Positions 44,566 to 54,290 are shown, counted from the first letter of the stretch. The stretch: DNA of 64,000 bases from JANQOH01 sp965201115 (GCA_965201115.1 OZ241745.1:682001-746000); one strand, 5' to 3'. The notes: a model not told the origin generated them from the sequence alone. Translations and numbers: made by a program.

Positions 44566-45867
44566 ATGGCGAAAATCGAGGGAATCAGGATCGCCAACTA
44601 CAAGGTACTGCGCGATGTAACCATGGGGAAATTATGGAGCTCGCAACACGTCGCCCCCCTCACGCCGCTGACGGCGGTGATCGGCAAAAACGGCGTGGGC
44701 AAGAGCGCGCTGTTCGACGCCTTCGGGTTCGTCTCCGATTGCCTGAAACAGAGCGTCGAAGACGCATGCGATGCCCACCACAGGGGCGGTTTCGACCGCA
44801 TACGGTCGCAAGGCCGCGAAGGCCCGATCGCATTCGAAATCCATTACAGGCAAGAGCCGAAGGCGCGGCCCATTACCTACGAGCTCGCAATCGACAAGGA
44901 CGAGTCCGGCCGGCCTCGGGTATCGCGCGAACGCCTTCGTCAGCGCCGCAAGAATCAACGGCGCGGGCGACCGTTTTCGTTTCTCATAATGAACGATAGC
45001 TGCGGAAGAGTATGGAAAGGCGAGTCGCTGCGACAGCAGGCGGACGACGACGAATTGAACGTCGGAAATTCCGGGGACGGCATCGCAGACGAAGCGACCG
45101 ATCCGGAAGGATCGGAGACCGAATTCATCGAACTCCAGGACAAGAGAAGACTGGGCATAGCTACGCTTGGCGCGCTGAAGCAGCACCCCAGAATATCGGC
45201 GTTCCGGCGCTTTATCGAGGGATGGTATTTGAGTTATTTTACGCCGGAGGCGGCGCGAGGTTTGCCCATGGCCGGGCCGCAAAAGCATTTGAATATGCAT
45301 GGCGACAATCTCGGAAACGTAGTTCAGTTCATGGAACGGGAGCGTCCGGATGGATTCAGGTCCATATTGCGGAACATCGCCCGGAAGGTGCCCGGCATCG
45401 ACAGAATCGATACGGAGCGCAGCCCGGACGGCCGACTCCTGCTTCGTTTCAACGACCGGGGATTCGACGACCCCTTCTATGCACGGCAGATGTCGGACGG
45501 TACGTTGAAGATATTCGCCTATCTGATTCTTCTCGAAGATCCGGCCCCGCCTCCCTTCATATGTATCGAAGAACCGGAGAACGGACTCTATCACAAGCTG
45601 CTGGAGATTCTTGCCGGGGAGTTTCGCCGGCACGCTACCGGCGGGAAGAATGCGCCTCAGGTTTTCGTTACCACACATCAACCGTACCTTGTCGATGCGC
45701 TTTGTCCAAAGGAGACGTGGATCCTTGAAAAGGATGAAACCGGTTTTTCGTCGATCCGCCGGGCAAGCGACGACTCGATCGTCGAGAGCATGGCGGACGA
45801 GGGTTTGCCGTTGGGAGGGCTGTGGTACAGCGATTACCTGGAAAGGAACCCAAATCATGCGTTTTGA
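44566..45867 (+). CDS. AAA (AAA_21-type) ATPase paired with DUF4276
   Basis: 433 residues. N-terminal EGIRIANYKVLRDV and Walker A GKNGVGKS (40-47), a variable middle insertion (about 115-215, acidic), then an ABC-type ATPase C-lobe: SDGTLKIFAYLILLEDP, Walker B ICIEEPENGLYHK and TTHQPYLVD. This is the RecF/OLD-like ATPase type found in many phage-defence pairs. The next gene starts within its last 11 bp. Sequence here is less GC-rich than the surroundings, consistent with transfer. No named system can be assigned with confidence. Confidence 0.82.
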   Translation: MAKIEGIRIANYKVLRDVTMGKLWSSQHVAPLTPLTAVIGKNGVGKSALFDAFGFVSDCLKQSVEDACDAHHRGGFDRIRSQGREGPIAFEIHYRQEPKARPITYELAIDKDESGRPRVSRERLRQRRKNQRRGRPFSFLIMNDSCGRVWKGESLRQQADDDELNVGNSGDGIADEATDPEGSETEFIELQDKRRLGIATLGALKQHPRISAFRRFIEGWYLSYFTPEAARGLPMAGPQKHLNMHGDNLGNVVQFMERERPDGFRSILRNIARKVPGIDRIDTERSPDGRLLLRFNDRGFDDPFYARQMSDGTLKIFAYLILLEDPAPPPFICIEEPENGLYHKLLEILAGEFRRHATGGKNAPQVFVTTHQPYLVDALCPKETWILEKDETGFSSIRRASDDSIVESMADEGLPLGGLWYSDYLERNPNHAF

Positions 45868-46504
45868 GGTGCTGGTCGAGGATCAATCCGGGAGCATTAC
45901 GACTGACATCGTGCTCGGGAAGATTCTTGGCAAGAATGGGGCGGAACATTGTTGGACAATGCATTCGTTCAAGGGATTAGGGCATATTCCCCGTAACCTG
46001 CGGGGGGCAACCAACCCCAGAAACCAGAAGATTCTGCATAATCTTCCGAGTCTTCTCCGTGCGTACGGCAAAAGCCTTGACGATGCGTCGTCCGTTATTG
46101 TCGTTGTGGACCTGGATGACAGGGATTGCATAAACGCCAAACAGGATCTGCTTTCCACGTCGGCTCCATGCCATCGTTGTCCGAGGACGTTGTTTAGAAT
46201 CGCTATTGAGGAGATGGAGGCTTGGCTGCTGGGAGATCGGGATGCCGTGACCGCCGCGTACCCGCAAGCGGATACACAAGTACTCGATACATATGTGCAA
46301 GACAGCATATGCGGTACCTGGGAGGTTCTGGCCGACGCCGTTCATCCGGACGGCGCGGAGGATTTAAAGAAGAAAGCTTATCCGGCGGCCGGCATTGCCA
46401 AGTGCGAGTGGGCCACGAAGATCGCGCCGCATATGGTCGTGGAGCGTAATCGCTCGCCGAGCTTTCGCGCCTTCGTGGATGGCGTGCGACGCTTGGCGGC
46501 ATAA
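45857..46504 (+). CDS. DUF4276 family protein, partner of the AAA ATPase
   Basis: 215 residues. It starts MRFEVLVEDQSGSITTDIVL and has IVVVDLDDRDCINAKQDLL, RIAIEEMEAWLLGD and QDSICGTWEVLADAV. The LVEDQSG glutamate and DLDD acidic pair look like TOPRIM-type metal ligands, so a nuclease is possible (inference). The 11-bp overlap with the ATPase gene indicates a two-gene unit. The ATPase/DUF4276 pairing recurs in bacteria and is usually regarded as a candidate defence module. Confidence 0.8.
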   Translation: MRFEVLVEDQSGSITTDIVLGKILGKNGAEHCWTMHSFKGLGHIPRNLRGATNPRNQKILHNLPSLLRAYGKSLDDASSVIVVVDLDDRDCINAKQDLLSTSAPCHRCPRTLFRIAIEEMEAWLLGDRDAVTAAYPQADTQVLDTYVQDSICGTWEVLADAVHPDGAEDLKKKAYPAAGIAKCEWATKIAPHMVVERNRSPSFRAFVDGVRRLAA

Positions 46505-46913
46505 TGAGGCGATTCGTACTCCGCTCGACCGGTCGGCGTGGAGGCGGTATTTCGGCGAGGGTGGCGTGCGGGAGCGTGTTGCGGGCGCTTGAAGCCGAGA
46601 AGAGACGGAACATGGCGCCAATCCGTCGCCTCGGGTATTCCCACCCTCGTGTTTCCGTTGTCGCAACTGTGCCGAGAGGAGCGCACCGATTATAACGTTC
46701 CGCCAACGTCGTGTGCTGCGAAAAGGAGAGCGGGCGTATTGTCCGCACGGCACGTTGGCAATACGGGGAGGAGGTATATCGGCAACAACAACCGAGCCGG
46801 GCGAAAGCGACGGGTTTTGGGGGCGTCGCGCGATGCGGAAGGGGACCAGCCGATGGCCATGAATTGCGTCACGTGACGATGCTGGCGACCTTGAGCGGCC
46901 CGCAACAGCGCGC
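46505..46913. other. gene-free interval
   Basis: 409 bp between the convergent DUF4276 and lipoprotein genes. Short open frames exist on both strands but lack ribosome-binding sites and recognisable motifs. Composition is mixed. No terminator with a clear T-run was found. Confidence 0.45.
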
Positions 46914-48581
46914 CTACTGTTTCTTTGCGCCGAACGCGCCGACCGCTTCCGGTGTTACAAAAACGCCAACCGCTTCCGAATATGCCGGGCCGGCAAAATC
47001 TACCTTGATGAGATTGTCGCCAACTATGCCACTGTTCTCATCGTTTCTGCTTCTATCGCGTGGCGGCCAGACCAGACGCCCAGCCCCAAGAGTTGGCCAA
47101 GCTACGTCGGCATGTGTCCCCTCCAATCGGAACTCCCAACTTTCCTTGGAAAGTGAAATATCATCACCGTTGTCGAGGTTTTTCAAGTCGGAGAACACTA
47201 TATCGACGTTGAGTGTGGACACCACGGTATTGCCTACACTGTTAACGCGAGTTGTGAAGTCCGATGTTACTGTCACCTTGCCGCCGATAGGAGAACGATA
47301 TATGTCTCGATAGGCCGGGTTATGGCCAACTCCGACCAGCGAACCGAGCCATGTTGCCTTTACAGGCTCGTCTTGTCGTGGATAAGGAGTGGGATCATAC
47401 AACTCATAAAATGCGCCATGTCCTATATGGTAACCGGAATAAATAGTCTTCTGTTCCGTAACCCAGAAATGGCTATATTCAAGCAATCCTCCAACCACAG
47501 TAAGGAATTGATCGTGATTTTCTCGCCGCCTTGGGTTTACGGTGCGCGCTTGAACAATAGGAATATTTCCCCAACCGTGCGCCGCAGATTGATATCGAAT
47601 CTTATCTTTGGTGTCAGGGTCTTGGCCGTCGGAGCCACAGGTGTCGATCGAGTTCTCGAATCGGCATCTCCCCCCCATGCCGTAAGTCGATGATAGGTGG
47701 TCCGGGAGCACTGCATGATCATCTAATACGCTGTATTCTTCCTCAGAATAATCCAAATCGCCGTCGCGATCATACACGACAATAGTGTTATCCCCACGAC
47801 GTCCGGCGCCATCTGTTCCTACGCCCTCACCGAAACGGTGGTAGTTCCCCTCTTGATGCCCTGTAAACCTTCGATGGAACTCCGCCCTGACTTTATCCTC
47901 TCCCCAATCGAGCACACTCCCGCCCAACAGAGAAGCCGCGCGCGCGACATCCATTACCATCCATGCCGGCCAATCGATGCTTGGCGCGGGCATTTCCGGG
48001 GTCGGCATTTCTGCCACCGGCGTTCCCGGGGCGGGCGTGGGCGTTTCCGGAGTCGGTGTTTCTACCACCGGCATTTCGGGGGCGGGGAGTCTGGCCAGCC
48101 GTACATGTCCGGCGGTCACGCGCGCTTGTCCGCTTTCTGCATCGACAGCGACGGCGCAAGCCTCGTTCCCGGTGCATGAGAACCGGAACGCGCCGCGATC
48201 CTCGTATGCGCCCGACGCAATCTCGATCGCCTCGCTCCGAAGCCCGTGCTCGTTCGGGAGCGGCATGGTTCCGTCCGCCGCCGCCTTCGCGAGCTCCTGT
48301 CCGGCTTGCAGCGCGGCGCGCCGGGCGGCGTCGCCGGGGTCCGGGGCGGGCGTCTGCGGCGCCGGCGTTTCCGGATCGGGCTCGGGCGTTTGCGCCATCG
48401 GCGTTCCCGGGGTCGGGGGGGTCGGTTGCGCCTCGGGCTCGGGGTCAGGGGCCGGCGTTTCCGGGGCGGGCGGGGTCGGCTCGACGGCCGCGACGGGTTC
48501 GCCGCCTCCACCGCCGCCGCAGGCAGCGAGCGAAAGAAGCGCGGCGATGGCGAGCAGGGGAAACGAGCGGGCGAGGGTCAT
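46914..48581 (-). CDS. lipoprotein with TbpB/FHbp-like C-terminal barrel
   Basis: 555 residues. The signal peptide ends in the lipobox LAAC (Cys near residue 21) followed by a Gly run and a Pro/Thr/Glu-rich linker. A small middle domain (about 80-160) and a second PTPETP-type linker follow. The C-terminal ~330 residues include GGKVTVTSDF, DIVFSDLKNL and the ending FAGPAYSEAVGVF ... VGAFGAKKQ, which is the signature of transferrin-binding-protein-like surface lipoproteins. Probably exposed on the outer membrane; the ligand cannot be inferred. The 3' two-thirds is less GC-rich than the linkers. Confidence 0.82.
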   Translation of the reverse strand: MTLARSFPLLAIAALLSLAACGGGGGGEPVAAVEPTPPAPETPAPDPEPEAQPTPPTPGTPMAQTPEPDPETPAPQTPAPDPGDAARRAALQAGQELAKAAADGTMPLPNEHGLRSEAIEIASGAYEDRGAFRFSCTGNEACAVAVDAESGQARVTAGHVRLARLPAPEMPVVETPTPETPTPAPGTPVAEMPTPEMPAPSIDWPAWMVMDVARAASLLGGSVLDWGEDKVRAEFHRRFTGHQEGNYHRFGEGVGTDGAGRRGDNTIVVYDRDGDLDYSEEEYSVLDDHAVLPDHLSSTYGMGGRCRFENSIDTCGSDGQDPDTKDKIRYQSAAHGWGNIPIVQARTVNPRRRENHDQFLTVVGGLLEYSHFWVTEQKTIYSGYHIGHGAFYELYDPTPYPRQDEPVKATWLGSLVGVGHNPAYRDIYRSPIGGKVTVTSDFTTRVNSVGNTVVSTLNVDIVFSDLKNLDNGDDISLSKESWEFRLEGTHADVAWPTLGAGRLVWPPRDRSRNDENSGIVGDNLIKVDFAGPAYSEAVGVFVTPEAVGAFGAKKQ

Positions 48582-48858
48582 GACGGTACTCCACACGGTT
48601 GTCGTGTCGTCTGCCTCGGCCCGGCGGGTACCGGGCCGTTGCAAACAACACGCTGACTGCGTGGAAGTTCCGCCTATTTGCCCAAGCAAGGGCGGCCAAA
48701 CCCAAGCCGGATGCAGGCTGTTGTATTCAGCGGCGACCCGGCCGAGCGGGCAGCCAGCATGTTGTTTGCGAGGGGTAGCGTATGGGGCGCGGCGCGGGTG
48801 TCAACACGAAAATGCGCGCATCGCGAAAAAATTTTTCCGCGCCCCCGGCGCGCGCGGA

Positions 48859-51800
48859 TCAGTGGAAATCGCGGGAGCGGGCGGGGAAAGGGGCGGCGTC
48901 GGCGGGGGCGGCGAGGCGGTTCAGCAGGGGGGTGAGGTCGGTCAGGCGTTCGGCGATTACGTGGATGACGATGCCCTCGCGCTGGACGGGGCCGCGGATG
49001 GCGAGGAGGGAGGCGGCGAGGGCCTGGCGGCGGCAGCGCTCGAAAACGCGCGGCCAAACGATCGCGTTGGCGATTCCGGTTTCGTCTTCGAGGGTTACGA
49101 AAATGGTTCCCTTGGCCGTTCCCGGGCGCTGGCGCACAAGCGCGAGGCCGCAGACCTCGACGCGGCGGCCGGCGGGAACATTGGCGAGTTCGGCGGCGGG
49201 GACGGCGCCGCGCGCGGCCAGCTCGGCGCGCAGCAGCGCCGCGGGGTGCGCCTTCAGCGACAGGCGCAGGCTGGCGTAATCCGCCGCGACCTCTTCCCCC
49301 GGCGCGGCGGCGGGGAGCGTTACGTCGGGCTCGCGGCCCTCGGCGGCGCCGGAGCCGGGGGCGGCGGCGAACAGCGGCGGCGGCGGCTCGCCGAGGCCGG
49401 CGGCGGCCCACAGGCTTTCGCGGCGCGACAGGCCGAGCGCGCCGAAGGCGTCGGCGCGCGCGAGACGCTCAAGCGCGGCGCGCGGCAGGGCGGCGCGGCG
49501 GCGCAGCGCGGCGAGGCTCGCATAGCCGGCGCCGCGCGCCGCCGCGATTCTCTCCGCGTGTTCCGGCGACAGGCCCTTGATCTGCCGCAGGCCGAGCCTC
49601 AGGGCGAGGCCGCCGGCGGAGCCGGGGTCGGGCTCCAGCGTGCAGTCCCGGTCGCTCCGGTTGACGTCGGGCGGGCGCACGGCCACGCCGTGGTCGCGGG
49701 CGTCGCGCACGAGCTGCGCCGGCGCGTAGAAGCCCATGGGCTGGCTGTTGAGCAGCGCCGCCGCGAACGCCGCCGGATGATGGCGCTTGAGCCACGACGA
49801 GACATAAACGAGCAGCGCGAAGCTGGCGGCGTGCGATTCGGGGAAGCCGTAATCGCCGAATCCCTCGATCTGGCTGAAGCAGCGCTCGGCGAATTCGCGT
49901 TCGTAGCCGCGCGCGACCATGCCCTCGACGAATTTCGCGCGGAAATGCCCGACCGTTCCGGTCTTGCGGAAGGTGGCCATCGCGCGGCGCAGCCTGTCGG
50001 CTTCGTCGGGCGCGAAGCCGCCGGCGACCACGGCGATGCGCATGGCCTGCTCCTGAAACAGCGGCACGCCGAGGGTCTTGCCGAGCACGGCCTCGAGTTC
50101 GGGCGAGGGGAAGCTCACGGGCTCCTTGCCCTCGCGGCGGCGCAGATAGGGGTGGACCATGCCGCCCTGGATCGGCCCCGGGCGCACGATGGCCACCTCG
50201 ATGACGAGATCGTAGAAGGTGCGCGGCCTGAGGCGCGGCAGCATCGACATCTGGGCGCGGCTCTCGACCTGAAAGACGCCCACCGAATCGGCGCGGCAGA
50301 GCATGTCGTACACGCGCGGGTCTTCCGCCGGCACGGTCGCGAGGCTGTAGCGGCGGCCGCAATGGCGCGCGACAAGATCGAACGCCTTGCGGACGCAGGT
50401 GAGCATGCCGAGGCCGAGCACGTCGATCTTGAGGATGCCCAGCGCGTCGATGTCGTCCTTGTCCCACTCGATGACGGTGCGGTCTTCCATCGCCGCGTTC
50501 TCGATGGGGACGAGTTCGGAAAGCGGGCCGCGCGAAACGACGAAGCCGCCGACATGCTGCGACAGATGCCGCGGAAAGCCGATCAGCTCGTCGGCGAGGG
50601 AGAGGGCGAGCTTCAGGCGGCGGTCGCCGGGGTCGAGGCCGAGTTCGCGCAATTGCGCCGCGCCGGGGCCGGCGCCGCCGCGCATGCGCGCCTCGCGCGC
50701 CAGGACGGCGGCGAGATCGTGCGACAGGCCCAAGGCCTTGCAGACCTCGCGAACCGCGCTGCGCCGGCGGTACGAGATGACCGTGGCGGTCAACCCGGCG
50801 CGGTCGCGCCCGTATTTGGCGTATATGTACTGGATGACCTCCTCGCGGCGCTCGTGCTCGAAATCGACGTCGATGTCGGGCGGCTCGTTGCGCGCGGCGG
50901 AGATGAAGCGCTCGAACAGGATTTCGTGGCGGTCGGGATCGACGGCGGTGATGCCGAGGCAGTAGCAGACGGCGGAATTGGCCGCCGAGCCGCGCCCCTG
51001 GCAGAGGATCCCCCGCGACCGCGCGAAGCGCACCGCGTCGTGGACGGTGAGGAAATAGCGCGCATAGCCCAGGCGCCCGATCAGTTCGAGCTCGCGGTCG
51101 ATCTGCGCGCGCACCTTCGCCGGGACGGCGCCGTTGTAGCGCTCGCGCGCGCCGGCGGCGGCCAGTTGCGCGAGATGCGATTGTGCGGTCTCGCCCGCGG
51201 GCACGGTCTCGTCGGGGTATTCGTACGAGAGTTCGTCGAGGCCGAAAGCGCAGGCCTCGGCGATGGCCACGGAGCGCGCGACGGCTTCCGGGCAGTCCGC
51301 GAACAGGCGCGCCATTTCTTCCGGCGGCTTGAGATGGCGCTCGGCGTTGGCGGCGAGGCGCCGCCCGGCTTCGTCGATCGTGCAACCCTCGCGGATGCAG
51401 GTCAGCGCGTCGGCGAGCGGGCGGCGTTCGGGGCGGTGGTAGCGCGCGTCGTTGACGGCGACCAGCGGCGCGCGCGCGGCGGCGGCGAGGTCCGCCAGCG
51501 CGGCGAGGCGCTCGCCGTCGCGCCCGTCGAAGCGGCGGCTCGCGGCCAGGAAGACCCGCGGGCAGCGCCGCGCGATGCGCGCGGCGGCAGCGGCGAAACG
51601 CGCGCCGGGCAGGCCGGCGGCGGGCGGCAGCACGACCAGCTGCTGGCCCTTGGCGTGCTCCTCGGCGTCTTGCCACGAGAGGCGGCACTCGCCTTTCGGG
51701 GCGCGTCTTCTCCCCAGCGAGATCAGGCGCGAAAGCCGCCCGTAGGCCGCGCGATCCGTGGGGAAACAGAGCGCGCCCGGTCCGTCGCCGAAATCGAGGC

Positions 51801-51999
51801 GCGCGCCGACGACGAGGCGGATGCCGGCGCGCCGCGCCGCGGCGTGGGCGCGCACGACCCCGGCCAGGCTGTTGCGGTCGGCGACGGCGATGGCGCGGTG
51901 GCCGAGCGCGGCGGCGGTCTCCACGAGTTCGGCCGGGTGCGACGCGCCTTCCAGGAAGGTGAAGTTGCTCATCGCCTGGAGCTCGGCATAGGCGGTCAT
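48859..51999 (-). CDS. dnaE2: error-prone DNA polymerase DnaE2 (ImuC)
   Basis: 1046 residues, near the usual 1050-1080. An N-terminal PHP domain (AELQAMSNFTFLEGASHPAE) is followed by the C-family polymerase core with the acidic residues in PPDIDVDFEHERRE and IKIDVLGLGMLT, a helix-hairpin-helix (IKGLSPEHAERI) and an OB fold near the end. It works with ImuA and ImuB in SOS translesion synthesis. The start at 51999 overlaps the imuB stop by 4 bp (ATGA). Last gene of imuA-imuB-dnaE2. Confidence 0.94.
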   Translation of the reverse strand: MTAYAELQAMSNFTFLEGASHPAELVETAAALGHRAIAVADRNSLAGVVRAHAAARRAGIRLVVGARLDFGDGPGALCFPTDRAAYGRLSRLISLGRRRAPKGECRLSWQDAEEHAKGQQLVVLPPAAGLPGARFAAAAARIARRCPRVFLAASRRFDGRDGERLAALADLAAAARAPLVAVNDARYHRPERRPLADALTCIREGCTIDEAGRRLAANAERHLKPPEEMARLFADCPEAVARSVAIAEACAFGLDELSYEYPDETVPAGETAQSHLAQLAAAGARERYNGAVPAKVRAQIDRELELIGRLGYARYFLTVHDAVRFARSRGILCQGRGSAANSAVCYCLGITAVDPDRHEILFERFISAARNEPPDIDVDFEHERREEVIQYIYAKYGRDRAGLTATVISYRRRSAVREVCKALGLSHDLAAVLAREARMRGGAGPGAAQLRELGLDPGDRRLKLALSLADELIGFPRHLSQHVGGFVVSRGPLSELVPIENAAMEDRTVIEWDKDDIDALGILKIDVLGLGMLTCVRKAFDLVARHCGRRYSLATVPAEDPRVYDMLCRADSVGVFQVESRAQMSMLPRLRPRTFYDLVIEVAIVRPGPIQGGMVHPYLRRREGKEPVSFPSPELEAVLGKTLGVPLFQEQAMRIAVVAGGFAPDEADRLRRAMATFRKTGTVGHFRAKFVEGMVARGYEREFAERCFSQIEGFGDYGFPESHAASFALLVYVSSWLKRHHPAAFAAALLNSQPMGFYAPAQLVRDARDHGVAVRPPDVNRSDRDCTLEPDPGSAGGLALRLGLRQIKGLSPEHAERIAAARGAGYASLAALRRRAALPRAALERLARADAFGALGLSRRESLWAAAGLGEPPPPLFAAAPGSGAAEGREPDVTLPAAAPGEEVAADYASLRLSLKAHPAALLRAELAARGAVPAAELANVPAGRRVEVCGLALVRQRPGTAKGTIFVTLEDETGIANAIVWPRVFERCRRQALAASLLAIRGPVQREGIVIHVIAERLTDLTPLLNRLAAPADAAPFPARSRDFH

Positions 52000-53561
52000 G
52001 CGAACAGCCCGTGCAGGTACCAGCGCGGCGCGCCGCGGCCGCACGCCGCGGCGCCGTAGAAGCCCTCGCGGAAGATCCAGAAGCGCGCGCCTTGCGCGTC
52101 TTCCACGCGGTAGTAGTCGCGCGTGGGCGAATCGCCGCGCCACCATTCGCCGGCGATGCGCTCGGGGCCGCCGGCGCGGACGACGCGGACGACGCGCCCG
52201 TTCCAGCGGAACAGCATGGGCGGGCCGTCGGGCGCGGCGGCGACCGCGGCCACCGGCCGCGGGCGGGGGAACAGGCGAATCGGGCGCTCGGCGGCGGGCC
52301 AGTCCGCTCGCGCGCCGGGCCCCGGCAGCGGCGGGAGGCGGCGCACCGCGCGGTCGGGGATATGCGTGTCGCGCGGGCCGAGACGCGCCACCCGGTCCGC
52401 GCCGAGGCGGTTGACGAGGCGGTCGATCAGGGCGGCGGTTTCTCCGTTTTCTCCGTTTTTTGCGCTCCCGCTCTTTCCGTGCTCCGCGCCTCCGCGCGCG
52501 GCGCGGAGGCGGGTCTGCGCCGGCGCCAGCGGCTCGACGAGCGCAGCGTCGAGCTCCATGGCCTCGACGCCGAAGCCGGCGTCGAGGCCGTCGAGGCGAT
52601 CGGCGAACAGCGCGGCGAGGCCCCCGGCGTCGCGGCGCGCGCGGGCGGCGGCGACGTCGATGGCGCGGAGGCCGGCGTCGACGCGAAACAGGCGCAGCGT
52701 CAGCCGGCGCGCGCCGAGGCCGGCCCGGGCGAGCGCCGCGCACAACTCCTCGAGCAGCGAATCGAGCGCGGCGGATACGGACGCGGAATCGACCGCCGGC
52801 TCGGCGAAGACGCGCCGTGCGCGATGGCGCTCCGGCGGGCGTTGCGGCGCAAGGGGCTCGGCGCGCCGGCCGAGCGCCTCGTCGAGCCGGTCGAGCGGCG
52901 CGCGGCCGAAGCGGCGGACCAGCGGCGCGCGCGGCAGGCCGTAGAGATCGCCGATGCGGCGCAGGCCGGCGCGGGAAAGGGCGGCGGCGGCGTCCGCCGG
53001 CAGGCGCAGCGCCGCCGCGGGCAGGGGCGCCAGCGCCGCGCGGATCGCCGCCGCGCCGGCGGGCAAGGCGAACGGCCCGGCGCCGGCGGCGAACCGGGCC
53101 AGCGCCCAGGCGGCGCCGTGCGTTCCGGCGACCGCAAGGCGATGGTCGTGGCCGCGGCGCGCGACGCCGGCCGAAAGCCGGGCCAAAAGCGCGTCCTCGC
53201 CGCCGAACAGATCGGCGCAACCGGTAATGTCGAGCCACAGGCCGTCGGCGCCGCAAGGCGCGGTCCACGGCGCGAAACGCCGCGCCCAGTCGGCCAGGGC
53301 GGCCAGGCGGCGCGCGGCGGCGGGCGGGTCGCCGGGCCGGACGCGCAGCCCGGGCGCAAGGGCGCGGGCGTCGGCGAGGGTCATGCCGGGCGCGAGCCCG
53401 GCTTCCTCCGCCGCCGCCGAAACGGCGGCGAGCCGCACGGTTCCCGCCGCCGCCTCGGTCAGCGCGAAAGGTTCAGCCGGCGCGCCCGAGGCGGCGGAGG
53501 GGGGCCGGCGCGGCCCGGTCCGCCAATGGGGCAGCCACAGAGAGACGATTCGTTTCGACAT
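51996..53561 (-). CDS. imuB: ImuB, Y-family-like polymerase paralogue
   Basis: 521 residues. The N-terminus RIVSLWLPHWRTG and the ITGCADLFGGEDAL segment mark ImuB, which has the Y-family fold but lacks polymerase catalytic residues. It bridges DnaE2 and the beta clamp. A Gly/Asn-rich low-complexity stretch (about 370-385) lies in the C-terminal half. The gene overlaps the end of imuA by 89 bp, unusually long but consistent with both families' termini. Confidence 0.9.
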   Translation of the reverse strand: MSKRIVSLWLPHWRTGPRRPPSAASGAPAEPFALTEAAAGTVRLAAVSAAAEEAGLAPGMTLADARALAPGLRVRPGDPPAAARRLAALADWARRFAPWTAPCGADGLWLDITGCADLFGGEDALLARLSAGVARRGHDHRLAVAGTHGAAWALARFAAGAGPFALPAGAAAIRAALAPLPAAALRLPADAAAALSRAGLRRIGDLYGLPRAPLVRRFGRAPLDRLDEALGRRAEPLAPQRPPERHRARRVFAEPAVDSASVSAALDSLLEELCAALARAGLGARRLTLRLFRVDAGLRAIDVAAARARRDAGGLAALFADRLDGLDAGFGVEAMELDAALVEPLAPAQTRLRAARGGAEHGKSGSAKNGENGETAALIDRLVNRLGADRVARLGPRDTHIPDRAVRRLPPLPGPGARADWPAAERPIRLFPRPRPVAAVAAAPDGPPMLFRWNGRVVRVVRAGGPERIAGEWWRGDSPTRDYYRVEDAQGARFWIFREGFYGAAACGRGAPRWYLHGLFA

Positions 53562-54258
53562 GCCATTCCACGGTCCATGAGCGCGGCGCGCCGCCGCGGC
53601 AGCGAGTGAGGGCGAGCCGCCAGCGCGCCGCGCCCGGCGGGGCGGGGCGGCCCCCCGCGCGCGGCGCGCTGGCGGCGGGGGAAACGCGCCAGCGCGTGGC
53701 GGCGGCCAAGGCGCCGGGCGGGCGGTCCGGAGGCGGCAGCAGCAGGCACAAGCCGCCGCCCGCGCGGGCGGCGAGTTGCAGCCGGCGGCTGGCGGCGAAG
53801 CCGGCGGCGGCCTCCCCCACGACGGCGGAAACGCCGGCGCGCAGGGCCTCCTCCAGCGTCCACAGCGCGTCTTCCGGCCGCGCGGCGCGCGCAACGATCA
53901 GGCGCGCCGTGTCGAGGCCGAAGGCGGCGAGGCCGGGGGCGTAGAGGTCGCCCTCGCGGGCGCACCACAGCGCCAGGCCGCCGCCTCCCGCCGCGCGCGC
54001 GGCGGCCAGGGCGGCGAACCCGGCGCCGGCGCTGTTGTCGGCGGCGGCGATTTCATGCACGGCGCCGCGAGCGAGCCCGCCGCCGGGCAGCGCGGCGTCG
54101 ATCTCCGCCGCGCCCAGCGGCGCGGCGCCCGGCGCGTCTCCGGGCGCGTCGGCGCCGTACTCGATGGCGGCGATTCGCGCCCGCAGCGCGGCAAGATCGG
54201 GCCGCCGGAACGCGCGGATCGAAACCGGCGCCGCGCCCGCCGGGAAAATTCCCCGCAT
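53473..54258 (-). CDS. imuA: ImuA, RecA-like mutasome protein
   Basis: 261 residues. LPGGGLARGAVHEI in place of a Walker A, LALWCAREGDLYAPGLAAFGLD and WTLEEALRAG are the family features of the RecA/SulA-like ImuA. It is needed for damage-induced mutagenesis with ImuB and DnaE2. The ATG at 54258 lies 17 bp from the LexA box. A longer start at 54333 would run over that box, so 54258 is preferred. Confidence 0.88.
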   Translation of the reverse strand: MRGIFPAGAAPVSIRAFRRPDLAALRARIAAIEYGADAPGDAPGAAPLGAAEIDAALPGGGLARGAVHEIAAADNSAGAGFAALAAARAAGGGGLALWCAREGDLYAPGLAAFGLDTARLIVARAARPEDALWTLEEALRAGVSAVVGEAAAGFAASRRLQLAARAGGGLCLLLPPPDRPPGALAAATRWRVSPAASAPRAGGRPAPPGAARWRLALTRCRGGAPRSWTVEWHVETNRLSVAAPLADRAAPAPLRRLGRAG

Positions 54259-54275
54259 CGCAAACCCTCCCTCAT

Positions 54276-54290
54276 GTTCGATATTGGTTC
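54276..54290 (-). promoter_or_regulatory. LexA operator of imuA-imuB-dnaE2
   Basis: GTTCGATATTGGTTC is a perfect GTTC-N7-GTTC direct repeat, the alphaproteobacterial SOS box, just upstream of the imuA start. It predicts repression by LexA and induction after DNA damage. Confidence 0.85.

Noticed and set aside
46505..46913. Short genes after the DUF4276 gene
   Set aside because: Open frames of 60-110 codons occur on both strands but have neither ribosome-binding sites nor family features.
48116..52059. 1360-residue open frame on the plus strand across the lipoprotein and dnaE2
   Set aside because: No motif, and the opposite frames encode a TbpB-like lipoprotein and a complete DnaE2. It is an artefact of high GC.
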